Positions 16,982-26,800 of a stretch of DNA of 64,000 bases are shown one piece after another. The DNA comes from JBKBUF01 sp046290815. GTDB taxonomy: Bacteria > Bacteroidota > Bacteroidia > Cytophagales > Cytophagaceae. The stretch spans positions 62,001 through 126,000 of the forward strand of contig JBKBUF010000001.1 in the NCBI GenBank assembly GCA_046290815.1, in the 5' to 3' direction. The notes beneath the pieces are model-generated. The model saw only the letters and a program-made list of their open reading frames with translations, searched no databases and was not told the origin of the DNA. Both the position numbers and the translations under genes were made by a program. Positions within the stretch are counted from its first letter, which is position 1, and every line of letters begins with the position of its first letter.

Positions 16982-17007
16982 TAAAAAAAAAGGCCTAAAA
17001 CAGGCCT
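16982..17007 (-). terminator. terminator overlapping the end of the CHI-like gene
   Basis: The stem AGGCCT/AGGCCT with loop GTTTT (minus strand) is followed by eight or more T residues. The TAG stop of the chalcone-isomerase-like gene (16995-16997) straddles the loop, so the C-terminal KKKKRGLF is encoded by terminator sequence. Confidence 0.8.
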
Positions 17008-17591
17008 CTTTTTTTCTTTTTCGTTTTTCCCACACCTAGCAATGCTTTACTCAATTTAGCATCTCCCGGATCATGTCCGACCCAGCTGGTAAATGCTACC
17101 TTTTTAAAATCAAGTCCGGGTATGGTTGCTTTAAGTTCATTATTCTTATAAATATTCAAACCTTCCTCAGGCAGATAGATCAAATCATAAGTATCACCAA
17201 CCTTAACATCTTCTTTAAAAATTTTAACAAGTTCTTCTATTCTGTCTCTGTAAGGTGCAGTATTTCCATTAGTCACCCTGTCAAATTCAGATCTCATCCC
17301 CTCTTCAAGTCTCTTGCTTGTAATTACATCTGAAATTACTTCGATTTTAATTGCCATAGGTTCATCAGCATTGATGATAGTTGCTGCATCGGAACATTTC
17401 TGCTGCAAATACAATCCTGCATTATATAAATCAATCCAGAATTTTCTTCTTGTGCCCAAACCGTTAAGTATGAGGTTACTTTCTTTGACCTTGATCACTT
17501 CCGGAATAGAATTGTCCCCGGTTGATGAAATTGCAGGAACAGCCGTAAGCATTCCTGTGCATAGCAATAAAATTCCAGCCAGTTTAATCAT
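16995..17591 (-). CDS. exported chalcone-isomerase-like protein
   Basis: 198 residues with signal peptide MIKLAGILLLCTGMLTAVPA. The body fits the bacterial chalcone-isomerase-like domain: LILNGLGTRRKFWIDLYNAGLYL, KIEVISDVITSKRLEEGMRS, FKEDVKVGDTYDLIYLPEEG and FTSWVGHDPGDAKLSKALLG. Bacterial members are periplasmic, and their true substrate (perhaps a fatty acid or other hydrophobic ligand) is generally unknown. A Lys/Arg tail comes from the overlapping terminator. It may be read with the GlcG-like gene if the terminator leaks. Confidence 0.85.
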   Translation of the reverse strand: MIKLAGILLLCTGMLTAVPAISSTGDNSIPEVIKVKESNLILNGLGTRRKFWIDLYNAGLYLQQKCSDAATIINADEPMAIKIEVISDVITSKRLEEGMRSEFDRVTNGNTAPYRDRIEELVKIFKEDVKVGDTYDLIYLPEEGLNIYKNNELKATIPGLDFKKVAFTSWVGHDPGDAKLSKALLGVGKTKKKKRGLF

Positions 17592-17708
17592 GTAATCGGA
17601 TTTAAATTTTTATAGAAGTTTTGTATAAAATGGTAAATGGAATAAAAGAGGGATTAGTTCCGAAGAAAAATATCAAAACCGGAGATCTGAAAAAGTTCCC
17701 TAAAAAAT

Positions 17709-17740
17709 AAGGCTGACTTTGTTCAAGTCAGCCTTTTAAC
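17709..17740 (-). terminator. terminator after the OmpA/TPR gene
   Basis: The perfect 11-bp stem AAGGCTGACTT/AAGTCAGCCTT with a 5-nt loop is followed on the minus strand by TATTTTTTA. It lies directly after the stop at 17743. Confidence 0.85.
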
Positions 17741-17742
17741 TT

Positions 17743-19671
17743 CTATTGCAGAATTTCAATTTCAGTCCGCCTGTTTAACTGTTTGTTTTCAGGAGTATCG
17801 TTCGGAGCAATTGGCTTGGTTTCCCCGTAACCTTTAAATGATAATCTGGCTTCCGGTATACCCTTTTTCACCAGATATTCAACCACCGCTTTTGCTCTGT
17901 TGTGCGACAACTTCATATTATGATCATCATTTCCATCGCTATCGGTATGGCCGCCAATCTGAATTTTGATGGTAGGATTTTTAGTAAGTATCTCTAACAA
18001 TCTTTCCAGTTCATCCACTGATTCTTTTCTCAGGGTAGCTTTATCTACATCAAAGAATACGTTTCTTAAGACAATCTTTTTACCAACCTCAATGGCTTCA
18101 AGACATATAGAATCCTTGATTTCGAGATAAGTATTCAGGAAAGGAACGTCTATATTCTTTGAATAAAAAAGGAATCCGGGTGCTTCAACAGCAATACCAT
18201 AGTTTTTACCAGCAGGAAGAATAACTGTATACTTACCCGAGCTTGAGTTGGAATTATAAACTCCTAATGGTTTTTGAGTTTCAAGGTCTGTTACAACAAT
18301 GGTAGCTGCCACCGGTTTTTTATCTTTGCAGGAAGATATCTTTCCTTTAAATACTACCAGCGAAGCATCAGCTTCATCTCTCTCTAATACATAAATATCT
18401 TTTTCGCCGTATCCTCCTTCTCTTTCAGAGGAAAAATATGCTCTTTTGTTGTCAGCTGACCAGGCAAAAAACACATCATCATCAGCAGTATTAATAGGAT
18501 ATCCGATGTTAACAGGCTCAGTCAGAACCTCTCCTGTTTCGGTATTAATTGTACAGGAGAAAATATCGAAACCACCCATAGATTTATGACCTTTAGAACT
18601 GAAATATAAAGTCTTACCATCTGCGTGGATAAAAGGGCCATCTTCATCGTATCTCGTATTGATCTTAGGACCTAATAAAATCGGAGCTCCCCATTCACCA
18701 TTATTTTGTCTTTTCGACATATAGATATCCGTACCTCCGTAACCACCTTTTTTATTACTTGTGAAAAACAACACTTTTTCATCTGAGGTAATAGTAACAC
18801 TTGGTTCCCAATACTGAGAATTGATGTTGGTGCCGAGATTTTTGGGTTCTGACCAAATACTACCTTTCAGATCACTGGAAAATAAATCACCGCCGTTGTC
18901 AACTTTGTAAATGAAAAGTTTTTGTCCGTCCGGTGATATACTTGCCACAGCATCATGAGTTGGAGTATTAATTCCATTTCCTAACTGCACCGCCGTAGTC
19001 CAAACAGTGTCACTTTTTACTGAGATATAAATATCTTCGAAAAACTTGCCATCTTCAGCCTTTTTACCTCCGGTCGTATTATCCCTTCTGGAAGTAAAGA
19101 TTAAAACTGTTTCATCGGCAGAAACTGCAGGCATATAATCATCATATTTGCTGTTTACTCCTTTGCCAAGGTTTTTTATCTTAACTTTTACAGGGTTTTT
19201 AACCAGTTCAATACCGTTTTTACAATAACTGATTATATTGCTTACTTCTTCAGCTTTTGCAGCTTCTTTTGGTTTTAAAGTAGCCTTATATGCAGTTAAG
19301 ACCTGTATGGCCTTATCAAACTGGTGATTGAAATGATAAGAGATACCAAGGTAATAATCCAGATCTTTTTCTGTTGCCCCCCCTTGTTTTGCTTCAAGAA
19401 GATAAGGTAAGGCCTTTACTTCATGTTTCAATTCATGTTGAATTACACCTATCCTATAGGCAATCTCAGGGTCTTTAGGCTTGAGCTTGTAGGCTTGTTG
19501 AAACAGTTCAAGGGCTTTTTCAAACTCTTCAATATCCATGTGAGCTTGCGCCTGGGATATTAGTTTTGCTACTTCCTTATCCTTGTTTTGCGCATTAACA
19601 GTTGAGAAACAAAAGTGCAGTGCGAACAGAAATACAAATGATAAAGTAATTTTTTCTTTGATTGCGAACAT
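17743..19671 (-). CDS. TPR-PD40-CRD-OmpA protein (PorE-like architecture)
   Basis: 642 residues: signal peptide ending STVNAQ; TPRs over ~30-150 (EEFEKALELFQQAYKLKPKD); a PD40/beta-propeller region over ~175-430 with repeated SADETVLIFTSRRDN, SPDGQKLFIYK and HADGKTLYFSSKG blades; a carboxypeptidase-regulatory-like domain (VVFKGKISSCKDKKPVAAT); and a C-terminal OmpA peptidoglycan-binding domain (VFFDVDKATLRKES, IGGHTDSDGNDDHNMKLSHN, RRTEIEIL). The same domain order is known from PorE, a T9SS-associated peptidoglycan-binding protein, but PorE is a lipoprotein and this one has an ordinary signal peptide. Bacteroidota carry several such paralogues. An envelope-anchoring role is likely. Confidence 0.85.
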   Translation of the reverse strand: MFAIKEKITLSFVFLFALHFCFSTVNAQNKDKEVAKLISQAQAHMDIEEFEKALELFQQAYKLKPKDPEIAYRIGVIQHELKHEVKALPYLLEAKQGGATEKDLDYYLGISYHFNHQFDKAIQVLTAYKATLKPKEAAKAEEVSNIISYCKNGIELVKNPVKVKIKNLGKGVNSKYDDYMPAVSADETVLIFTSRRDNTTGGKKAEDGKFFEDIYISVKSDTVWTTAVQLGNGINTPTHDAVASISPDGQKLFIYKVDNGGDLFSSDLKGSIWSEPKNLGTNINSQYWEPSVTITSDEKVLFFTSNKKGGYGGTDIYMSKRQNNGEWGAPILLGPKINTRYDEDGPFIHADGKTLYFSSKGHKSMGGFDIFSCTINTETGEVLTEPVNIGYPINTADDDVFFAWSADNKRAYFSSEREGGYGEKDIYVLERDEADASLVVFKGKISSCKDKKPVAATIVVTDLETQKPLGVYNSNSSSGKYTVILPAGKNYGIAVEAPGFLFYSKNIDVPFLNTYLEIKDSICLEAIEVGKKIVLRNVFFDVDKATLRKESVDELERLLEILTKNPTIKIQIGGHTDSDGNDDHNMKLSHNRAKAVVEYLVKKGIPEARLSFKGYGETKPIAPNDTPENKQLNRRTEIEILQ

Positions 19672-19794
19672 TGATTTTTAAATAATATCTTTCGGAAATT
19701 TTTAAAATGTTAAATGCAATTATACGTAAGATTAACAGGAAGTTATAAAATTAATTGTATTTTTTAAAGAAAAAAAATTCAAAGGAAGGAAAAA

Positions 19795-21786
19795 ATGATC
19801 CCACTAATACAGGATATCATAATCGTACTAGGCTTAGCGGTGCTCGTAATTCTTGTATTTCAAAAACTTAATATCCCTACCATCCTGGGTTTTCTTTTTA
19901 CCGGCACCATTGCCGGACCACACGGATTAAGTCTGATTAAGGTATCACATGAAGTAGAATTACTGGCAGAAATAGGAGTTATTTTACTTCTTTTTATCAT
20001 AGGCATTGAATTTTCTCTTAAAAAATTCTTTTCCATGCAAAGAATTGTATTGCTTGGCGGTACCATTCAAGTGTTCATAACCATAGGGATCATTGCCGGA
20101 ATAGTATACCTTTCAGGACTGCCTGCGGGCACCTCAACATTTGTCGGATTCCTAATTGCACTAAGCAGTACTGCAATTGTGATGAAGCTGATTCAGGAAA
20201 AGAATCTAATGAATTCACCTCACGGTAAGGCCTCTCTTGGTATTCTGATTTTTCAGGATATCATTGTGGTTCCTATGATGCTCTTTACCCCCTACCTGAC
20301 CGGTGAAAGCCAGGCTATGGGCTGGAATCTATTATTACTATCTCTGAAGGTAATCCTGATCATTCTGTTTGTTATTGTAGCAGCACGGTATGTAGTCCCA
20401 AGACTATTATATCAGGTTGCCAAAACCAAAAGCAGAGAATTATTTCTGCTATCCATTGTAGTTATATGCTTTTCTGTTGCAGGGCTCACTTCTTACATGG
20501 AATTATCACTTGCACTCGGAGCTTTTCTTGCAGGACTTATAATATCCGAATCTGAATACAGTCATCAGGCAACAGGTAATATCTTACCTTTCAGAGAGCT
20601 TTTCACCAGTTTTTTCTTTATCTCTATAGGAATGTTATTGGATCTGAATTTTCTCATTAAACATTTTCATTATGTAATCCTGATTTCTCTTTCAGTAATT
20701 GTGATAAAACTATTGATAGCTTCTTTTGCAGGATATGTATTAAAATTTTCTGCACGAAGTTCTATTTTACTTGGTGTTGCCTTAGCGCAAGTTGGAGAAT
20801 TTGCCTTTATTCTTTCTGAAACAGGACTTCATTATAACCTTCTAACAGAAGAGGTTTACCAATACTTCCTTTCGGTTTCCATTATTACCATGGCGGCAAC
20901 ACCATTCCTGGTCAATTATGATATTAAAATCTACGAGTTTGTCAATAAAATTTTCCTTCCTGACAAACTGGTGCAAAGAATGGAACGCCTGAAAAAGTAT
21001 ACTCATCAAAAGGGAATTGATGCATTGAATGATCACCTGGTGATCATTGGCTACGGAGTAAATGGTCAGAACGTAGCCAAAGCAGCAAAATCATCAGGAA
21101 TTCCTTATGTGATATTGGAAATGAATGCGGATACAGTAAGGGCGGAAAAAGCCAAAGGTGAACCTATCATTTTCGGAGATGCAGTGCAGCCGGTAATACT
21201 TTCACATGTAAGCATTCATAAGGCAAGAGTTGCAGTAATTGCCGTATCGGATCCGGTGGCAACTAAGCAGATAATTGTCAATATCAGAATGGAAAACAAG
21301 AAAATCCAGATAATTGTCAGGACAAGATTTGTTCAGGAAATGGAGTCTTTATTCCGTCTGGGTGCAGATGAAGTTATTCCTGAAGAATTTGAAACATCTA
21401 TAGAAATATTTACCCGGGTACTTTCCAGATATCTGGTGCCTCAGCAGGAAATTGAGAGATTTACCCATTCAATCAGATCCGACAATTATGAAATGCTGCG
21501 TTTTTTAAATGATAAAAATCAAAAGAACCGTCACTTTCCTATTCACATTCCTGATATAGACATTGCGACTATCAGAATTGAAAAAAACGTTCCTCAAATT
21601 ACCGGTAAAACTATCATTGAATCTAATATCAGAAATCTTTTCGGTGTCACTGTGATTGCCATAAAAAGAGATAATAAATATTTAACTCCTATCAGTCCTG
21701 ATACATTAATACTGGAAAAAGATCATGTATACGTATTGGGAAAACCAGATGACATATTTAAGTTCAGCGAAAAATTTAAAGATTAG
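19795..21786 (+). CDS. Kef-type monovalent cation:proton antiporter (CPA2)
   Basis: 663 residues. The N-terminal ~385 residues form about twelve membrane segments of the Na+/H+ exchanger fold (PTILGFLFTGTIAGPHGLSL, EIGVILLLFIIGIEFSLKKF, ALSSTAIVMKL, FQDIIVVPMML). A cytoplasmic TrkA-N/RCK domain starts near 412 (HLVIIGYGVNGQNVAKAAKS, with the GxGxxG loop GYGVNG), and a TrkA-C domain follows in the last ~90 residues (TIRIEKNVPQITGKTIIESN). It exchanges K+ or Na+ for protons and is gated by nucleotides. The gene stands alone, divergent from the OmpA gene. Confidence 0.9.
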   Translation: MIPLIQDIIIVLGLAVLVILVFQKLNIPTILGFLFTGTIAGPHGLSLIKVSHEVELLAEIGVILLLFIIGIEFSLKKFFSMQRIVLLGGTIQVFITIGIIAGIVYLSGLPAGTSTFVGFLIALSSTAIVMKLIQEKNLMNSPHGKASLGILIFQDIIVVPMMLFTPYLTGESQAMGWNLLLLSLKVILIILFVIVAARYVVPRLLYQVAKTKSRELFLLSIVVICFSVAGLTSYMELSLALGAFLAGLIISESEYSHQATGNILPFRELFTSFFFISIGMLLDLNFLIKHFHYVILISLSVIVIKLLIASFAGYVLKFSARSSILLGVALAQVGEFAFILSETGLHYNLLTEEVYQYFLSVSIITMAATPFLVNYDIKIYEFVNKIFLPDKLVQRMERLKKYTHQKGIDALNDHLVIIGYGVNGQNVAKAAKSSGIPYVILEMNADTVRAEKAKGEPIIFGDAVQPVILSHVSIHKARVAVIAVSDPVATKQIIVNIRMENKKIQIIVRTRFVQEMESLFRLGADEVIPEEFETSIEIFTRVLSRYLVPQQEIERFTHSIRSDNYEMLRFLNDKNQKNRHFPIHIPDIDIATIRIEKNVPQITGKTIIESNIRNLFGVTVIAIKRDNKYLTPISPDTLILEKDHVYVLGKPDDIFKFSEKFKD

Positions 21787-21930
21787 GGATTTATTCTGCC
21801 AGTAAATTTGTATATACAATTTATAGAATTAACCACCGTTTGTTTACAAGTTAATGCAAGAATCAAGGGCCAATAAATTTTATAATATTCTCTTTTCTTA
21901 CTATCTTTAAATAACCAACAATCAACCACA

Positions 21931-22068
21931 ATGAAAAGACATCTTTTTGACTGTCTGATACTTAGCCTGGTTTTAGGAGCTACATTTACAATGGGTTATG
22001 TTTTTACTACTGCCAGTATGATCTTATTATATGCTTTTGTTTATGCAATGGTAGACACTACCAATTAA
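21931..22068 (+). CDS. 45-residue membrane micro-protein
   Basis: ATG 21931 to TAA 22066-22068 encodes MKRHLFDCLILSLVLGATFT, then a second hydrophobic stretch MGYVFTTASMILLYAFVYAM and a VDTTN end. The basic start, two helices and clean stop suggest a real inner-membrane peptide. It lies between the Kef antiporter and efp on the same strand. No family is recognised. Confidence 0.5.
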   Translation: MKRHLFDCLILSLVLGATFTMGYVFTTASMILLYAFVYAMVDTTN

Positions 22069-22162
22069 TACATTTTTTATTTCTTTATCCACCTAAAAAA
22101 TAGCTTATATTTTTTACCTATTGGTATTTTAGGTTAAATTTGCCGCTTCAATCTAAAAAAAT

Positions 22163-22723
22163 ATGGCTAATACTTCAGATTTATCAAAAGGTTGTTTTTT
22201 AAGATTCAACAACGAGCTTGTGGTTGTTCTTGAATACGAACATCGTACTCCCGGAAACCTGAGAGCTTTTTATCAGGTAAAAATGAGAAACGTGCGTTCA
22301 GGTAAGCTGGTAGAACACAGGTTCAGAGCCGGTGAGGATATTGAACTGGTAAGAGTAGAAGTTAAGGATTACCAATATTTGTATGATGATGGTAACAGCC
22401 TGGTGGTAATGGACAATGATTCTTATGAGCAGATTCCTATTCCAAAAGAGCTTTTTGGTGATTCCTTGCTTTTCATGAAAGAAGGCATGAGTGTGCGAAT
22501 CTCTTTTGATGGTGAAACTCCTGTATATGCTGAGCCTCCAACCTCTGTGGAATTGGAAGTTACTTACACAGAACCTGGTATCAGAGGCGATACTGCTACA
22601 AAAACGTTGAAACCTGCGACTCTTGAAACCGGTGCTGAGATAAGAGTTCCTCTTTTCATTGAGATAGGAGAAAAAATAAAAGTGGATACGAGAACAGGTG
22701 AGTATCTGGAGAGAGTTAAGTAG
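22163..22723 (+). CDS. efp: elongation factor P
   Basis: 186 residues, full length, with the three domains of EF-P: an N-terminal KOW-like domain (KGCFLRFNNELVVVLEYEHR), an OB domain (YQYLYDDGNSLVVMDNDSYE) and a C-terminal OB domain (PGIRGDTATKTLKPATLETG ... IKVDTRTGEYLERV). It binds between the ribosomal P and E sites and relieves stalling at proline runs. Oddity: the tip loop reads TPGNLRAF where PGKGxAF is usual, putting Asn31 at the position of the modified Lys (or Arg) and an Arg two places later. The stop is followed after 4 nt by a heptad array. Confidence 0.95.
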   Translation: MANTSDLSKGCFLRFNNELVVVLEYEHRTPGNLRAFYQVKMRNVRSGKLVEHRFRAGEDIELVRVEVKDYQYLYDDGNSLVVMDNDSYEQIPIPKELFGDSLLFMKEGMSVRISFDGETPVYAEPPTSVELEVTYTEPGIRGDTATKTLKPATLETGAEIRVPLFIEIGEKIKVDTRTGEYLERVK

Positions 22724-22727
22724 GTTG

Positions 22728-22755
22728 AGTCATAAGTCGTAAGTCCTAAGTCTGG
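22728..22755. repeat. heptad array, AGTCNTA type
   Basis: AGTCATA, AGTCGTA, AGTCCTA, AGTCTGG in tandem, starting 4 nt after the efp stop codon. The AGTC core is fixed while the fifth base varies through A, G and C. Confidence 0.75.
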
Positions 22756-22776
22756 AATAGACTTGATTATAAAATA

Positions 22777-22817
22777 AAAACCGAAAATCATATATACTTT
22801 GATTTTCGGTTTTTTTA
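22777..22817 (+). terminator. rho-independent terminator after efp
   Basis: The 14-bp stem AAAACCGAAAATCA/TGATTTTCGGTTTT with a short AT loop is followed by a T run. It lies between two heptad arrays with different consensus. Confidence 0.85.
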
Positions 22818-22818
22818 A

Positions 22819-22864
22819 TTTCGGGTTTCGAGTTTCGAGTTTCGAGTTTCGAATTTCGAATTTT
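22819..22864. repeat. heptad array, TTTCGAG type
   Basis: TTTCGGG, TTTCGAG three times, then TTTCGAA twice and TTTTA: a nearly perfect period of 7. It ends inside the stop codon of the minus-strand PorP/SprF gene (22863-22865). Confidence 0.85.
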
Positions 22865-23837
22865 ACCAATAGTGCGACGGGCATCTCATGGCCTGATTCA
22901 ATTTCCATCTGTATCCTACCACTATCTCATGACTACCGCTGGTATACCTTCTCATGCTTGATGTAATGAAATCATAAGAATAACTAACGTCAAACATTTC
23001 ATTGATCACCACACCTGCCATAGCTGCTACCGCATCTTGTCTCCTATAAGAAACACCTGCCCACAGTAAATCTCTGTATCTTACTTTACAATTTAGATCA
23101 AAAGAAACCGGTGCAGGATTAACCGCCTTTATAAGGAAAGAAGGTATAAAGGTAAAATCATCATCAATAGGAATTCTGTATCCTGCTGTAAGAAAGTAAT
23201 GGTGTGAAAGTCTTCCTCTGTCTGAATTGGCAACTGTTGTGCCTGTGGTTGCAGAGTAATTATATATTGTCTGTCTCATTACCTGGGTCAAAGCACCGCC
23301 TATATAAAATTTATCAGAGTAAATCCAGAACCCGGCATTTATATCCGCAAGCGAGGTACTGGTACTGCTGCTGATAGCCGGATCGCCCGGATTAGCAGTG
23401 GTCAGCATAGATCCATCTAAGGTGAATTGCTGGATCCCTCCCATTAACCCCACCGAAGCATAAAGTTTTTTGGCAAGAGTCATATGGTAAGAGTATGCTG
23501 CATTGAGCGTAAACCTTCTTGTAGGACCTGTGACGTCATTGGTGATTAAACCACCCACGCCATGAAAGCCATTCTTTTTATGCTTTGTCCTGTTATTTAC
23601 AACCAGACCTTTACCTAATGGCACATGACCACTCAGATAAAAAGTTTTAGGCGCACCCGGAAATCCTACCCACTGATTTCTGTAACCTACCCTGATATCG
23701 CCGTAATCTTCTGTACCGGATACAGCAGGATTCATTACAAAAGGGTTGATCATATACTGGCTGTATTGTGGCTTTTGCTGAGCAAAACCTGAAATTGAAA
23801 TTAACAGCAGAAATAGTTTTATATATATTCTTTTCAT
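22863..23837 (-). CDS. PorP/SprF-like type IX secretion outer-membrane protein
   Basis: 324 residues from ATG 23837 (MKRIYIKLFLLLISISGFAQ). A more distal ATG at 23873 would put 12 polar residues before the signal peptide, so I do not use it. Family marks: QKPQYSQYMINPFVMNPAVSG at the mature start, GDIRVGYRNQWVGFPGAPKTF, HVPLGKGLVVNN, and the C-terminal DVSYSYDFITSSMRRYTSGSH EIVVGY-type end. It forms an outer-membrane beta-barrel. In Flavobacterium, SprF is needed for secretion and attachment of its neighbour SprB, which carries the type B sorting domain. Here the neighbour 44 nt upstream is a type B protein, so a dedicated secretion partner is likely. Confidence 0.88.
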   Translation of the reverse strand: MKRIYIKLFLLLISISGFAQQKPQYSQYMINPFVMNPAVSGTEDYGDIRVGYRNQWVGFPGAPKTFYLSGHVPLGKGLVVNNRTKHKKNGFHGVGGLITNDVTGPTRRFTLNAAYSYHMTLAKKLYASVGLMGGIQQFTLDGSMLTTANPGDPAISSSTSTSLADINAGFWIYSDKFYIGGALTQVMRQTIYNYSATTGTTVANSDRGRLSHHYFLTAGYRIPIDDDFTFIPSFLIKAVNPAPVSFDLNCKVRYRDLLWAGVSYRRQDAVAAMAGVVINEMFDVSYSYDFITSSMRRYTSGSHEIVVGYRWKLNQAMRCPSHYW

Positions 23838-23881
23838 GGATAATCTTATTCTGTTTTTCACCTGATACGACATCTTAAATC

Positions 23882-26800
23882 TTATCTGATTATGGTTACG
23901 TGACCAGTATATGGTTTCTTGAATATTTCAGAGTTGAGTGTAATTACATAGTAGTATGTTGCTACCGGAAGTAATTCATCATTTCTGAAGTTTGTTCCAT
24001 CCCAATAAATAGGGCCACGTGCTTTCCAGACAAGAGTTCCCCAACGATTGAAGATTTCAATCTCGCATTCAGGGAAGCTGGTGAGATACTGTATTTCCCA
24101 GGTATCATTTATGTTGTCCCCATTAGGTGAAAATGAATTAGGAATAATGATCGGCTTCTCAACAAATATTCTCAATTCATCCGTATCCTGGCAATTTCCA
24201 TTAGACACTGTAACTGTAAGCACCATGTTATCGGTAGGTGTGATTAAAGGATCACTTACATTGGGATTGCTTAAACCAGTTGACGGTGACCATTGATAAT
24301 TTGTTCCTCCCATGGCATTCAATTGGATAGTTGTTCCTTCCAGCACGGTAATATCTTTTCCGGCATACGCTACAGGCGTTGGGACTACTGTTACAGAAAC
24401 CTGTTGAGATGTATAAGGACAAGCACCATTGTGTTCAGTAACAGTGTAAATTCCGGTTTCACCAACAACCAATACAGCTCCTGTTGCACCGGCAATTAAA
24501 GCATTGTTTTTATGCCACTGCAAAGTGCTTCCAGCATCGTACAATACAGTTAATGGAATGGAAGTACCTGAACAGATAGTCGTATCATTGTGAAGGATTA
24601 CAGGATTCGGTACCGGCAATACCTGAACAGTTACCGGAGCTGATGTACCGGCACAACCTGCAGGGAAGTTCACTACCACCTGATAGTTTCCTGCCTCAGT
24701 AGCTGAAAATGCCATCGAGTTAGTACCTGTGCTCACTCCATCCTTCAGCCAGTCATAAGATACTCCTGAATGGCTCGATGTAAGCTGAACAGAAGATCCC
24801 TGACATATAGTTGAAGTGCCGGAAGGGTTAACTGTTACTGTTGGTATAGTGAATATATTCGCGTTGACCTGTGCTGAAACAGTAGGCTGATTCTTACACT
24901 GCTCCGATGAAGTAAGAACAACTCTTACAATATCATTATGAGAAAGTGTACTGCTGGTAAAGCTGGCAGAATTACCTCCCTGGTTTACTCCATTTACAGA
25001 CCATTGGTAAACAGGGGTTGTCCCCGGGTGATTAGAAGAAGCATTATATGTAATTGGTACTCCGGGACAAATAGCCACCGATGGAGCAGAAATATTTACC
25101 GTCACATTAAGGATAGGATTAACCGTCATGGTATGGGTATTTGAAGTTGCAGGAGAACCTGTCTTACATGTCAATGAAGATGTCATTACAACATTTACCT
25201 GATCACCGTTGTTTAAAGTGCTTGAGGTGAAATTGCTGTTTGAACTTGCTGCACCTTGAGGTACACCGTTTACATACCATTGGTAAGTAGCAGATGAACC
25301 GGCATTTGTTCCTGTCGCATTAAACGTCACTGAAGTTCCGGAACAAACCGCAGCCGGATTGTTTATACTTACACTCACTGGTACGTTGGCATTTACAGTC
25401 ATGCTAACCACATTGGAATTAGCAGTCGGAGTAATTGCGCATGATGAATTAGAAGTCATCATCACTCTTACCTGATCGCCCTGCGCTAATGTTGAAGATG
25501 TATATGTAGTACTGTTTGTTCCAACCGGGTTGTTATTTACATACCACTGAAATGTTGGAGCAGTACCACCGTTGGAGGGTGCAGCCGTTAATGTTACTGA
25601 CTGTCCGTCACAAATCGGATTTGCTGATGGATTAATGCTGACCGCAGGAGTTACTGCAGTGGTAACCTGCATTGTTATTGCATTTGAAGTTGCCGGATTC
25701 CCTGAAGTACATCCTTCAGAAGAAGTAAGCCTTACTCTGACAACATCATTATTTGCAAGAGCAGTAGAAGTGAAAGTTGCACCGGTTTCTCCTGAAACAT
25801 CAGATCCGTTTACAGTCCATTGGTATGATGGAGTACCTCCGTTTACCGGCACAGCAGTAAATGTTGCAGGTTCCCCTATACAAATTTCATTAGAACCGGA
25901 AATGGAAACACTTACAGGCAGAATAGGATTCACAGTTACAGAGGTTTGTGAGTTGGTACCATTTCCGCAGGAATTGGATGGGGTCACAGACACATCACCT
26001 GTTGTAGCAGCACCGAATGATACTGTAATACTTGTAGTTCCGGTACCTGCCGTAATAGTTGCACCTGAAGGAACTGTCCAATTATAAGTACTTGCATTAG
26101 CAACTGCTGCAATGGAATATGTTACCCCTGTTTGGTTGACACAAACTGAAACAGGCCCGGTGATCGTTCCGGCAGCAGCAGGTAAAGGAGAGAATGTTTT
26201 AATAATTACAGTAGTATAATTATCACAGGTACCTGAAGTAACTTTTCTTCTGTAGTACATGGTTTGAGTAATAGGTCCGAAGAAAGGAAAGTCAAGGCTT
26301 GAAACTCCTGTACCTGTCCAGTTGGAATTATCTGTGGATACCTCCCACTCATATACATAGGATCCTGCGCCATTTCCACCTGATGCTCCTGATGAACTGG
26401 TAATAGTTGCAGGTGTTACTCCTTCACAAACCGTTTGGTTACCTGCTACTGTACCTGCGTTTAAGGCATTGATAACAATAGCTATACTGGTACTTGTTGC
26501 TGACCAGCAACCTTCAGTGCTTTGAGCCCTGACATAGTAAGTTCCTGATGTGGTCACATTATAAGCTGTAGTTGCCGGAGAAGCGGTGCTTGTACCATTG
26601 GCATTTGTTCCCTGCCAGAAGTAAGCAACACCTGTTGGAGCAGCACCAATTGTAAGGTTACTGCTCGGACATGCTGGGCTTGCCCCTGTGATGGCAGTCG
26701 GAGCAGCCGGTACTGCATTGATGGTTACATTAACCGATGTAGTATTTACAGACCAACATGAAGTTGCAGTATTCTGAGCACGGATAAAATAGGTTCCGGC

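Noticed and set aside
16946..17035. Longer N-terminus for the GlcG/HbpS-like gene
   Set aside because: It would begin inside the upstream gene and run through its terminator, and the extra residues do not belong to the family.
25572..26087. 171-codon plus-strand frame opposite the giant surface protein
   Set aside because: It follows the Thr/Val/Ala-rich repeats in antisense; no start context, family or independent support.
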